A stretch of DNA of 64,000 bases from Streptomyces rubiginosohelvolus (GTDB lineage Bacteria; Actinomycetota; Actinomycetes; Streptomycetales; Streptomycetaceae): assembly GCF_014649875.1 (NCBI RefSeq), contig NZ_BMTW01000005.1, positions 40,430-104,429 on the forward strand, written 5' to 3'. A program made the position numbers and the translations under genes. Shown in pieces: positions 7,641-15,650 of this stretch. Numbering within the stretch: position 1 is the first letter of the stretch; every line of letters begins with the position of its first letter. The notes beneath the pieces are model-generated. The model was not told the origin of the DNA and ran no database searches. It was given only the letters and a program-made list of their open reading frames with translations.

Positions 7641-8930
7641 CTACGAGGCGTCGGGCGCCGCATCCGTGCCGTACCCCGTGTCCGAGCCGTCCCGCGCGCC
7701 CTCGGGCAGCTCCGGGCGGGTGTACGTCGACAGCGGGGCGCCGCCGGGGTCGGGGCGTACGGCCCCCAGCAGCGGGTTCGACGCCAGCGGTGAGACCTTG
7801 ACCTTCGCGCCGGGGCGGGGCGCCTGCACCACCAGGCCGTCGCCGATGTACAGCGCCACATGGGTCGCCTTGGGGAAGTAGATCACCAGGTCCCCGGGGC
7901 GCAGCGCGGACACCGGCACCCTCGGGAGCTGCTTCCACTGCTCCTGCGAGGTGCGCGGGATCGCCCGCCCCGCCGCCGACCAGGCTTCGGACGTGAGCCC
8001 GGAGCAGTCGAAGGAGTCGGGCCCCTCCGCGCCCCACACGTACGGCTTGCCGATCTGCCGGACCGCGTACGCCACCGCGTCCCCGCCCTGCCGGGTCGGC
8101 GGCCGGGTGGAGCTGAGCGCGCCGGAAGCCACCAGCTCGCGCTGGGCCTTGTCCACGCCCTGCTGTTCGAGACCGGCGAGCTGGGTGATCTGTTCCTCGG
8201 AGAGCGTGGCGAGCAGCCCCTCGACCTCCCTGAGCTTGCCGTTCACGGCATCGCGCTGCTTCTTCTGGCGGGCTGCGAGCTTCTTCTGCTGGTCCAGCGC
8301 CTTGCGGGAGGCGGCGGCCAACCGGTCGGCCCGCCGGGCGGAGTCGGTGAGCCGGTCCACCGTCGCCGCGCGGTTCGCCGCCAGCCGCCCCACGACGTGG
8401 CTCTGGTCCAGGGCCCGCTGGGGATCGTGGGCCAGCAGGAGCCGGAGGTACGCGGAGAACTCCGTACGCCCCTGGTACTGCTCCCGGGCCAGCCGCCCGG
8501 CGTCCCCGCGGCTCACCTCCAGCGCGGCCCGCGCCTTCGCCAGGTCCGCGTTCACCTTCTTGAGCTGGGCCGTGCGCTGCTTCAGCTTCTCGGCGGTGGC
8601 GTTGTAGGTCTCGCTCGCCTCCTCCGCCGCCTGGTAGCGGGTCTGGAGTTCGCGCAGCAGGGCGACGACGCTTCTGGGCGCCTCGGGGGCGGCGAGGGCG
8701 GTCTCGGCGTCGACCTCCGCAGCGTCCGTTTCCGTGTCCGTGTCCGCAGGGTCCTCGTCCGCCGCGTCCGTGTCGGCGTCCGCATCCGGCGTGTCCGTGT
8801 TCGTGTCCGTCGCGTCGGATTCCTCGGACGGTACGGGGCCGGGCTCGGCCGAAGCGACGGTGGCCGGCGAGACCGTGAGCGCCGTGGTCAGCACGGTCGT
8901 GCAGACCGCGCGCAGGAACCTGCCTGACAC
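7641..8930 (-). CDS. Secreted NlpC/P60 (C40) cell-wall endopeptidase with coiled coil
   Basis: A 429-residue exported protein. A signal peptide spans roughly 1-28 (hydrophobic TTVLTTALTVSPA, cleavage near ASA-EP). A strongly acidic Asp/Thr linker (many TDT and DAD units) follows, then a long Lys/Glu/Ala coiled coil of about 150 residues, then the NlpC/P60 domain in the last 120 residues with catalytic Cys309 in DSFDCSGLTSEAW and His357 in ATHVALYIGDG. Such enzymes cut D-Glu-mDAP bonds in peptidoglycan stems during growth and sporulation; the coiled coil usually holds the enzyme inactive until activated. The GTG at 8930 has an excellent GGAGGTG site. A nearby ATG (8935) is out of frame. Confidence 0.92.
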   Translation of the reverse strand: MSGRFLRAVCTTVLTTALTVSPATVASAEPGPVPSEESDATDTNTDTPDADADTDAADEDPADTDTETDAAEVDAETALAAPEAPRSVVALLRELQTRYQAAEEASETYNATAEKLKQRTAQLKKVNADLAKARAALEVSRGDAGRLAREQYQGRTEFSAYLRLLLAHDPQRALDQSHVVGRLAANRAATVDRLTDSARRADRLAAASRKALDQQKKLAARQKKQRDAVNGKLREVEGLLATLSEEQITQLAGLEQQGVDKAQRELVASGALSSTRPPTRQGGDAVAYAVRQIGKPYVWGAEGPDSFDCSGLTSEAWSAAGRAIPRTSQEQWKQLPRVPVSALRPGDLVIYFPKATHVALYIGDGLVVQAPRPGAKVKVSPLASNPLLGAVRPDPGGAPLSTYTRPELPEGARDGSDTGYGTDAAPDAS

Positions 8931-9091
8931 GACATCACCTCCGTGACGGAGACGCGGCCCGGCAACGGACCCGTCCATAAGTGAGCGAATCCTATTAATC
9001 CGGTCACTCGGTGTCGGGTGATGCAAGCACCGCGCGGCGCGCCGCCCGGGGCATCCCCCGGACGGCGGTGATGACGGGAGGGCGTGCTGCC

Positions 9092-12016
9092 TCAGGCCAC
9101 CGGGAAGGCGTAGAAGGACCGGTCCCGCTGGACGACGACGGTCTCGCCGAAAGCGAGCGTCCGGTACGACGCGCTGACCGTCTCGCCCTTCGGGTCGGCC
9201 GACCCGATGTCCTGGAACTTCCACAGCCGCTCGCCGTCGGCCGCCGAGAACACCGTGACCTGGATGGCGTCGGCGGCGATCAGGGTCTTCTCGCTGCCGC
9301 TCAGCGTGAGCGAGGGGGCGGGTCCGGTGCCCGGCACCTCCGTGGAGCGGCGCCACACGAGCCGGCCGCTCTCCCGCTCCACCGCGCCGACCAGCCGGCT
9401 GCGTTCGGTGGTGTGGATGAGGGGCCCGGCGATCAGCGGGGTGCCGAACCACGAACCGTCACTGCCCTCGACGCGCCACAGCGGCTTCGCCGTGTCCGCC
9501 TCGAAGGCCTGGAGGTCCTGGCCGACCGCCGCGTACAGCGACCCGTCCTCGTCGCCCGAGGTGGCGGCCTCCAGGGAGGCCGCGCCGTACTGCCTGGTCC
9601 ACAGCAGCTTGCCGGTCTTCTGGTCGAATGAGCGGACCGACCCCTTCCCCTTGGCCTTCTTGACCTCGGCCGCCGTCAGACTGACCGCGTCCTGCCGTAC
9701 GAGGACGTCGGCGGAGCGCTCCGCTACCACCCGGTAGGCGGGGGTGCCGGGGGCACGGCCCGCGGGCACGGGGGTACGCCACAGCTCCTTGCGCTGCACG
9801 ATGTCGTACGCGAAGAAGTAGGCCTCGACGACTTCCTTGTCCTTGCCCTTCTTCTTGCCCTTCTTCGGCTTCGGGGCCTTCACCGTGACCGTGTGCGACC
9901 CGGTGAACCAGATGACCGGCCCGGAACTCCCGGCCAGCCGCCCGACGGTGAGCCCCGGCAGGTCGTCGAAGGCCTCGGTGTAGCGCACGCGGTGTACGAC
10001 CTTGCCGTCCTTCGGTGACAGCCACAGGAACTCCGTCGGGCTCGCAACGAAGACGAGATCGGCGCCCGCCGCCAGTGCGACCTGTCCCTTCGCCCCGTCC
10101 GCGCGCTGCCACAGCCGCTTGCCGGTGCGCAGGTCGACGGCGCTGGCCTGGCTCTCGCTGGTCACCACGAGGAGCTTGTCCTGCCAGAGCGCGGTGGTGA
10201 GCGGGGACGACTCGGAGGCGGGGTGCGCGTAGATCCAGCGCGGCTCGGGGGCCTGGCCGGGGAGCGTACGGCGGGGCTTGGGCGCGGGCTTGTCGTCCGT
10301 CGCCCGGGCGGTGTCCCCGGACCCGAGCGCGGCGACCGAACCGCCGCCCACGATCAGCCCGCCGACGGCCGCCGCCGCGATGGTCAGGAGGGTCCGGCGG
10401 CTAGCGGCCGGGTCGGGCGCCGGGGCCGGTGCGGGCGGCAGCGGCAACGACACCATCGGCCCCTGGCCGGGACCGGCCGGGCCCGCGGGCCTGGCCGGGA
10501 GAGCGGCCGCGGGGTATGGCGCGGGCCCGCCGTGCGTGTGGCTGTGCGGCTGCGCGGTGACGGGTGCGGCGGGCAGGGCGAGGGGTGCGGCGGGCTGCAC
10601 GGGGTGCGGAGCCGGGAGGGCGTCCGGGGCCCGGGGCGCGGTGAGTTCGTGGGGGAGCGCGAGCTGGGTGGTCGGCCGGTCGTTCTGCGGCGGGCGCGGC
10701 CCGGTGTTGAGGAAGCGGGTGGTGCCCCGGTCCTCGCCGATGTCCCCGTTCCCCGTGTCGGCGTTCCCGGAGGGCGCGGGGGCGTCGGCGGGCTTCTGGA
10801 GCGCGGGCGCGTCCACCGGCGGCGCGGGCAGCGGCCGGGCGTCCTCGGGCTCCGGGGCCGCGGGGCTCTCGGCGGCCTTGGGGGCCCCGGAGGCCGTCAC
10901 CGGCGGCGCGTCCTCCGGCCGTGCGTCCTCCGGTTCCGGGGCCGTGCGCGCGCCCTCCGGCTCCCGGAGCGTCCGGGGGGCCTCGGGCCGGGCGTCCTCG
11001 GGGGCGGCGGCATCGGCCTGGTCGGGCTTCGTCCCGGCGTCCCCGGGCGCGGCGGGGGCGACCCCCTGCTCGTGCTCCGCCGCGGCCGCCCCCTCCTCCG
11101 GCACCTCCAGGGCCAGCACCCGCGCCTCCTGGTCCGCCACCGCCGCCGCGAGCGGTTCGGGCAGCCAGCCGCCCCGGGCGAGGCCCGCCGCGCCCTCCAG
11201 GGCCAGCTCGGCGGCGACCGTGCCGGCGGTGGGCCGCTGATCCGGGTCCTTCGCCAGGCAATTCGCGATCAGCTCGCGCAACTCCTCGGGTACGGCGTCG
11301 AGTTCGGGCTCGTCCTCGGCGATCCGGCGGGTGGCCTCCTCGGCCGGGCCCTCCGTGAACGGGGTCGTCCCGGTCGCCGCGTACGCCAGGAGCAGCCCCA
11401 GTACGAACAGGTCGGAGGCGGCGGAGACCTCCTTGCCCTCGATCTGCTCGGGCGTCAGATAACCGAGCCGTACCGACAGCTGGCCGCCCGGGCGGGCCTC
11501 CGCCGACGCTGCCGCGCCCAGCGGACCGAAGGCGGTCAGGCGGGGGCCGTCGGCGGCCAGCAGCACCGTGCCGGGGGCCAGGCCCTGGAGCACGGACCCG
11601 GCGGCGTGCACCCGGGAGAGGATCTCGGCGATGCCCGCGCCCAGTATCCGCAGCGCCCGCTCGGGCAGCGGACCGGCGATCCCGATCGCCTCGGCCAGCG
11701 GCAGCGCGGGGACGTAACCCGCCGCCGTCCACAGGGGTTCCGTCTCGCCCGCCGGCGTCTCGGCCGGGTCGCCGGTGTCCAGGGGCGGGGTCACCCAGCC
11801 GCCCGCGAGGCGTTCGGCGGTGCGGGCCTCGGCCTGGAAGCGGCGGCTGAAGACGGGGACGGCGGCCAGTTCGGGGCGCGCGGCGGTGATGAGGGCGGTC
11901 TCGCCGGACGCGATGTCCCGGGCCACGTACCGCACGGCGCTCGCGCCTTCGTCGAAGCGGGCCAGCGCGGTGAAGCGACCGAAGCGGCGTGGATCGTCCT
12001 GACGCAGCGCCTCCAT
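9092..12016 (-). CDS. Membrane pseudokinase with C-terminal PQQ-type beta-propeller
   Basis: A 974-residue protein. Residues about 12-280 follow the Ser/Thr kinase fold, but every catalytic signature is degraded: the HRDLKPxN loop reads LQGLAPGT, DFG reads AFG (LTAFGPLG), the VAIK lysine is absent (TALITAARPE), and APE reads TPE. A long Pro/Ala/Glu linker follows, then one TM near 540-565 (TIAAAAVGGLIVGGG), then an extracytoplasmic propeller of PQQ/BamB type with repeats such as VDLRTGKRLWQ, FDQKTGKLLWTR and FSAADGERLWKF. It therefore cannot phosphorylate by the usual mechanism and probably works as a scaffold or ligand-dependent receptor. It is a single gene, with its start at the ATG at 12016. 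Confidence 0.88.
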   Translation of the reverse strand: MEALRQDDPRRFGRFTALARFDEGASAVRYVARDIASGETALITAARPELAAVPVFSRRFQAEARTAERLAGGWVTPPLDTGDPAETPAGETEPLWTAAGYVPALPLAEAIGIAGPLPERALRILGAGIAEILSRVHAAGSVLQGLAPGTVLLAADGPRLTAFGPLGAAASAEARPGGQLSVRLGYLTPEQIEGKEVSAASDLFVLGLLLAYAATGTTPFTEGPAEEATRRIAEDEPELDAVPEELRELIANCLAKDPDQRPTAGTVAAELALEGAAGLARGGWLPEPLAAAVADQEARVLALEVPEEGAAAAEHEQGVAPAAPGDAGTKPDQADAAAPEDARPEAPRTLREPEGARTAPEPEDARPEDAPPVTASGAPKAAESPAAPEPEDARPLPAPPVDAPALQKPADAPAPSGNADTGNGDIGEDRGTTRFLNTGPRPPQNDRPTTQLALPHELTAPRAPDALPAPHPVQPAAPLALPAAPVTAQPHSHTHGGPAPYPAAALPARPAGPAGPGQGPMVSLPLPPAPAPAPDPAASRRTLLTIAAAAVGGLIVGGGSVAALGSGDTARATDDKPAPKPRRTLPGQAPEPRWIYAHPASESSPLTTALWQDKLLVVTSESQASAVDLRTGKRLWQRADGAKGQVALAAGADLVFVASPTEFLWLSPKDGKVVHRVRYTEAFDDLPGLTVGRLAGSSGPVIWFTGSHTVTVKAPKPKKGKKKGKDKEVVEAYFFAYDIVQRKELWRTPVPAGRAPGTPAYRVVAERSADVLVRQDAVSLTAAEVKKAKGKGSVRSFDQKTGKLLWTRQYGAASLEAATSGDEDGSLYAAVGQDLQAFEADTAKPLWRVEGSDGSWFGTPLIAGPLIHTTERSRLVGAVERESGRLVWRRSTEVPGTGPAPSLTLSGSEKTLIAADAIQVTVFSAADGERLWKFQDIGSADPKGETVSASYRTLAFGETVVVQRDRSFYAFPVA

Positions 12017-12081
12017 GGCGCACCCCCTTGTGACCGTTGTGCGGCGACCGGATGGCCCGTCCCCGGCGCCTGACCGTCGAT

Positions 12082-12117
12082 CTTAGACCCACCCCCCCCA
12101 TTGCCGATGGGTCTAAG
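12082..12117. repeat. Inverted repeat CTTAGACCCA-N16-TGGGTCTAAG
   Basis: Perfect 10-base arms (12082-12091 and 12108-12117) flank a 16-base spacer with a C-rich run. It lies between the end of the small 12153-12428 gene and the start of the pseudokinase gene, both on the minus strand, 66-101 bases upstream of the latter. It could terminate the upstream operon or be an operator for the pseudokinase gene; the low GC of the arms compared with nearby terminators favours a protein-binding site slightly. Confidence 0.45.
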
Positions 12118-12152
12118 GGCCTGTGCCGTACGCGGGGACCGCCCGCGGTCGT

Positions 12153-12428
12153 TCAGTCGCGGCGCGGGGGCTTGGACCAGGGCCACTTGAGCGTGCGGTG
12201 CTCACGGCCGCCGGGGGCGTACTCGTACACCCAGCCGCGCTGGAACCCGAGCCGCTTGGTGTAGCCGGCCGGGACCCGCTGGTAGGCGTACACCGTGGCG
12301 GGGCCGCCGTCGGGGGAGGGCACCGGGACCTCGTACCACTTCGGCGGATGGCCGGTCGGGCCCAGCAGGATCGGCAGGACCCGGCCGTCCAGGGGACCGC
12401 CGCGGAAAGGGGTGTTCTCGCTCTTCAC
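12153..12428 (-). CDS. Small conserved hypothetical protein
   Basis: A 91-residue soluble protein I recognise only as a type common in Streptomyces. It is rich in Pro, Gly and aromatic residues, with a block GWVYEYAPGGREHRTLKWPW near the C terminus and no signal peptide, membrane segment or known catalytic motif. The GTG at 12428 follows the TetR stop by only four bases on the same strand, so it is co-transcribed as the last gene of the AurF-like/TetR operon. No strong ribosome site is visible, which suggests translation by reinitiation from the TetR gene. Confidence 0.7.
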   Translation of the reverse strand: MKSENTPFRGGPLDGRVLPILLGPTGHPPKWYEVPVPSPDGGPATVYAYQRVPAGYTKRLGFQRGWVYEYAPGGREHRTLKWPWSKPPRRD

Positions 12429-12432
12429 CCGG

Positions 12433-13209
12433 TCAGTCTGACGCAGGGGACGCGGGCAGCAGGTGCGCCGCCTCCGCGACGACCGGAATCACCCGTTCCG
12501 CGAGCTGTCCGGCCGGTCCTTCGGAGGTCTCCAGGGCCAGCAGGTCGTTCACCACCGCCGCGGTCTCCGGGTCGGTGGCGGCGGTCGCGGCGAGCAGGGC
12601 GATGAGGTGGTCGACCAGCCAACCGCGCAGTTCGGCCGCGGCCGGCTGCTTCCCGTCGTCCAGCCACATCAGCGACGCCGCCTCGACGGCCGCGATCCAA
12701 CTGCGCACCATCATCCGCAGCCTGGGCCCGGCGGGCTGCTCCCCGGCCCCGCCCATCCGCCCGAGGTGCCGCAGGATCTCGTCGGCCGCCGCCCGGCGCA
12801 CCCCGTCCACGATCGTCGTGGTCCGGGAGGTCTCCACGACGCTGCCGCCGCGCAGCAGGGCGCTGAACCCGGTGTCGTGCTCGTCGACGAAGCGCAGATA
12901 GCGGTCCAGGACCCGGGCGACCCGCTCGGTCGGCGGGCCCACCGGCGGTTCGGTGAAGCACAGCGTCAGCTCGTCGGCCGCCGAGCCGAGCGCGGCCTCG
13001 TACAACTGCTGCCGGCCGCCCGGGAAGTAGCGGTAGACGAGTGGCCGGGACACCCCGGCCGCCACCGCCACCTCGTCGAGCGACACCTCGTCGGGCGCCC
13101 GGTGGGCGAAGAGGCCGAGCGCGGCGAGCAGCAGCTGGGCGCGGCGCTCCTCGACGCTGAGCCTCCGGTACGTCGCCCGGGGCGGCGGGACTGCGGCGGT
13201 GGACGTCAT
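12433..13209 (-). CDS. TetR-family transcriptional regulator
   Basis: A 258-residue regulator. The N-terminal DNA-binding domain is clear: LSVEERRAQLLLAALGLF, then helix-turn-helix VSLDEVAVAAGVSRPLVYRYF at about 42-62. The remainder is a helical ligand domain that is longer than average for TetR. ATG at 13209 is preferred; a longer frame upstream lacks a ribosome site. It lies 34 bases behind the AurF-like diiron oxygenase gene on the same strand and probably controls that gene and the divergent diiron gene, though no operator was found with confidence. Confidence 0.88.
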   Translation of the reverse strand: MTSTAAVPPPRATYRRLSVEERRAQLLLAALGLFAHRAPDEVSLDEVAVAAGVSRPLVYRYFPGGRQQLYEAALGSAADELTLCFTEPPVGPPTERVARVLDRYLRFVDEHDTGFSALLRGGSVVETSRTTTIVDGVRRAAADEILRHLGRMGGAGEQPAGPRLRMMVRSWIAAVEAASLMWLDDGKQPAAAELRGWLVDHLIALLAATAATDPETAAVVNDLLALETSEGPAGQLAERVIPVVAEAAHLLPASPASD

Positions 13210-13243
13210 GCCCCCGAGCCTAGACCGTGCCGGCCCGTACACC

Positions 13244-14179
13244 TCAGGCCAGCAGGCCGGAGCTTCGCCACAGCCGGCGGCCGACGCCGTTCAGCAGCCC
13301 GATGTCGTCGAAGAAGTCCGTGAGCCGTTTCGCCCCGGACTGCATGACCTCGGCGCGGTGGCCGCTCGCCTTCACCTGGGCGAGGGCCTCCCGGCGGTCC
13401 AGGCCGACGTTCTCGTACACCTGCGGGTTCACGAAGCAGACGGAGAACACCCGGGCCGCCTCGCCGCAGCTGACCTTGGTCAGTTCCCGCTCCCAGCGCG
13501 GGGCGGTCACCATCTGGCGGCGCAGCTCCTCGCGGGCGTACCGGACGTGCCGGGCCTCCTCGATGACATGGATCCGGGTCACCCCGCGCACCAGGGTCTG
13601 CACCCGCTCGTCCGGGAAGGTGAGGCGCTGCATCCAGTCGAGGATCTCCTCGCCGAGCAGGGTCGCGGCGAACGAACCGGGGGTGGTGGAGACGGTCTTC
13701 AGGACCCGCGCGAGGTTGTGGTAGACCCGCGGCACCGGATACGTCGGGGCGCCGCCCCAGTCGATCATGCGGCCGAACATCATCGAGTGCCGGCACTCGT
13801 CGGCTATCTCCGTGAGCGCGTAGCGGACGTGGTTGCTGGTGACGGGCTTGTCGTAGATGTGCCGGACCAGCAGCTGCATCAGGATGATCTCGAACCAGAT
13901 GCCGAGCGAGGCCAGGGCCGCCGCCTCGTGCCGGGAGAGGTCGAGCCGCTGCTCCTCGGACATGCGGTCCCACATCGGGGTCCCGTACAGCGAGAGCAGC
14001 TCCGGCGGCCAGAACCACTTGCCGTCCTCGACCGCCGCGTCCCAGTCGAGTTCGGTGTCGGGGTCGAAGGAGTGCTTGGCCGAGGATTCGAGCAGCCGCA
14101 GGGCGATCTGCTCGCGGTCGCGGAGCGGCCCGAGCGCGTCGCGGAGCACGGTCGCATCGCGAGCGGTGACGGTCGTCAT
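13244..14179 (-). CDS. AurF-like diiron oxygenase
   Basis: A 311-residue protein of the AurF (p-aminobenzoate N-oxygenase) family. All metal ligands can be placed: E97, E128 and H131 (ADECRH), E178 (GEEIL), and H204, E208 and H211 (RIHVIEEARH); the H-x3-E-x2-H spacing equals AurF H223, E227, H230. Such enzymes use a diiron centre and O2 to oxidise an amine or carbon atom; the substrate here is unknown, since no p-aminobenzoate or polyketide genes adjoin. The motif LYGTPMWDRM at 64-73 is shared with the divergent diiron gene. It is the first gene of an operon with the TetR and small hypothetical genes. The start is ATG 14179. Confidence 0.88.
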   Translation of the reverse strand: MTTVTARDATVLRDALGPLRDREQIALRLLESSAKHSFDPDTELDWDAAVEDGKWFWPPELLSLYGTPMWDRMSEEQRLDLSRHEAAALASLGIWFEIILMQLLVRHIYDKPVTSNHVRYALTEIADECRHSMMFGRMIDWGGAPTYPVPRVYHNLARVLKTVSTTPGSFAATLLGEEILDWMQRLTFPDERVQTLVRGVTRIHVIEEARHVRYAREELRRQMVTAPRWERELTKVSCGEAARVFSVCFVNPQVYENVGLDRREALAQVKASGHRAEVMQSGAKRLTDFFDDIGLLNGVGRRLWRSSGLLA

Positions 14180-14250
14180 GGCGGGAGCACCTCACAGAGG
14201 GGGACCGGGAACAGGAGCCACCGGAAACGGGAGTTACCGACGGTCACCTC

Positions 14251-14281
14251 TTATGAGACTGCTCGTCAGCAAGGCCGTCAA
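14251..14281 (-). promoter_or_regulatory. Possible promoter of the AurF-like gene
   Basis: On the minus strand a good -35 (TTGACG, 14276-14281) is followed after 19 bases by TCATAA (14251-14256), a weak -10. It lies 72 bases upstream of the AurF-like start, in the 252-base divergent region shared with the second diiron gene. The spacing is one to two bases longer than ideal. Confidence 0.3.
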
Positions 14282-14431
14282 TCCCTTGCGCACGGTTCCG
14301 TCCGACTTGTTGACCCGATGTCTACCAACGTGTGAACCTGCCGGGGAGGCGGCTGACGCACGCGCTCAACTGCCTTCGGCGTCACGGAACTTGTCGATCA
14401 TGTCCCGCTGTCCGAGGCGAAGGAGCCGTCC

Positions 14432-15544
14432 GTGTCCACCCATGAGCTCTACACCACCCCGCCCGCCGAACCGATCTGGCAGGTCCCCGCCACCGGGGCC
14501 GCCCGGTTCAGCTGGGACTACGACGACGGCCGTGAACGCCTCCTCGCCCTCTACCAGAAGGGCAAGGACAAGCAGTGGGACGGCAACAAGCGCATCGACT
14601 GGTCCCTGGAGGTCGACCCCGCCGACCCGCTCGGCACCCCCGACGAGGCGCTCACCCTGTACGGCACCCCGCACTGGGCGAAGATGACGGAGAAGGACCG
14701 GGCGGAGCTGCGCAAGCACTACACCTCCTGGCAGTTCAGCCAGTTCCTGCACGGCGAGCAGGGCGCGATGGTGTGCGCGGCGCGCATCGTGGAGTCCGTC
14801 CCCGACCTGGACGCCAAGTTCTACTCCGCCACCCAGACCATGGACGAGGCCCGGCACGCCGAGATCTACGGCCGGTTCCTGCACGAGAAGATCGGCATGC
14901 TCTACCCGGTCAACGACAACCTCCAGGGGCTGCTGGGCGACACCCTGCGCGACTCCCGCTGGGACATGCCCTACCTCGGCATGCAGGTCCTGATCGAGGG
15001 CCTGGCGCTGGCCGCCTTCGGGATGATCCGCGACACCACGACCAAGCCGCTGCCCAAGCAGATCCTCGCGTACGTCATGCAGGACGAGGCCCGGCACGTC
15101 GCCTTCGGGCGCATGGCGCTGCGCGACTACTACAAGCAGCTGAGCGACGCCGAACTGCGCGAGCGCGAGGAGTTCGTGATCGAGGGCTGCTACCTGATGC
15201 GGGACCGGCTCAGCGGGGTCGAGGTCCTGGAGAACTTCGGCATCGGCAAGCAGGAGGCGAATGACCTCTCGGAGCACTCGGAGTACCTCCAGCTCTTCCG
15301 GAAGCTGCTCTTCAGCCGCATCGTCCCGTGTGTCAAGGACATCGGCCTGTGGGGCCCCCGCCTCCAGAAGGCGTACGTCGACATGGGCGTCCTCGAACTC
15401 GGCGACTCCAACCTCGACCTGCTGATGTCGCAGGACGAGGAGATAGCCGAACAGCTGGACCGGGACCGCTTCGCCGCCGAGGAGGAGGCCCGGGTGGCGG
15501 AGGTCGCGGAGGCGATCGAGGAAGGCGGCGAGGCGGCCGCCTGA
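14432..15544 (+). CDS. Ferritin-like diiron protein (paralogue of the divergent AurF-like oxygenase)
   Basis: A 370-residue helical protein with an intact four-Glu two-His diiron set: E109 (HGEQG), E139/H142 (DEARH), E189 (IEGLALAAF) and E219/H222 (QDEARH). LYGTPHWAKM at 76-85 matches the divergent AurF-like protein, and the distance from that motif to the first Glu (33) and between the third and fourth Glu (30) is identical in both. It lacks the extra AurF histidine (Val215 at that place). It is probably an oxygenase or oxidase of unknown substrate rather than iron storage. GTG at 14432 has AAGGAG eight bases upstream. The C-terminal 25 residues are Glu/Ala-rich. Confidence 0.82.
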   Translation: MSTHELYTTPPAEPIWQVPATGAARFSWDYDDGRERLLALYQKGKDKQWDGNKRIDWSLEVDPADPLGTPDEALTLYGTPHWAKMTEKDRAELRKHYTSWQFSQFLHGEQGAMVCAARIVESVPDLDAKFYSATQTMDEARHAEIYGRFLHEKIGMLYPVNDNLQGLLGDTLRDSRWDMPYLGMQVLIEGLALAAFGMIRDTTTKPLPKQILAYVMQDEARHVAFGRMALRDYYKQLSDAELREREEFVIEGCYLMRDRLSGVEVLENFGIGKQEANDLSEHSEYLQLFRKLLFSRIVPCVKDIGLWGPRLQKAYVDMGVLELGDSNLDLLMSQDEEIAEQLDRDRFAAEEEARVAEVAEAIEEGGEAAA

Positions 15545-15650
15545 GCCGAGGAGGGCGGCGAAGCGGCCGCCCGGGACGCCTTCCTCTCGACCTGATACCG
15601 ATATCGGCCGCATCGAAATTCTGTTCGCAAACCTGCCGTACCGTGAGCGC

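Noticed and set aside
8980..9008. AGTGA...TCACT arms upstream of the NlpC/P60 gene as a BldD site
   Set aside because: The arms are 19 bases apart and the spacer has no further symmetry; chance is likely.
8931..9091. A ydaO (c-di-AMP) riboswitch upstream of the NlpC/P60 gene
   Set aside because: This class often precedes wall hydrolase genes, but none of its conserved elements could be found in the 161-base gap.
14432..15544. Ferritin iron-storage protein
   Set aside because: Length (370 residues) and the LYGTP motif shared with AurF-type enzymes point to a diiron oxygenase-like protein, not to a cage-forming ferritin.
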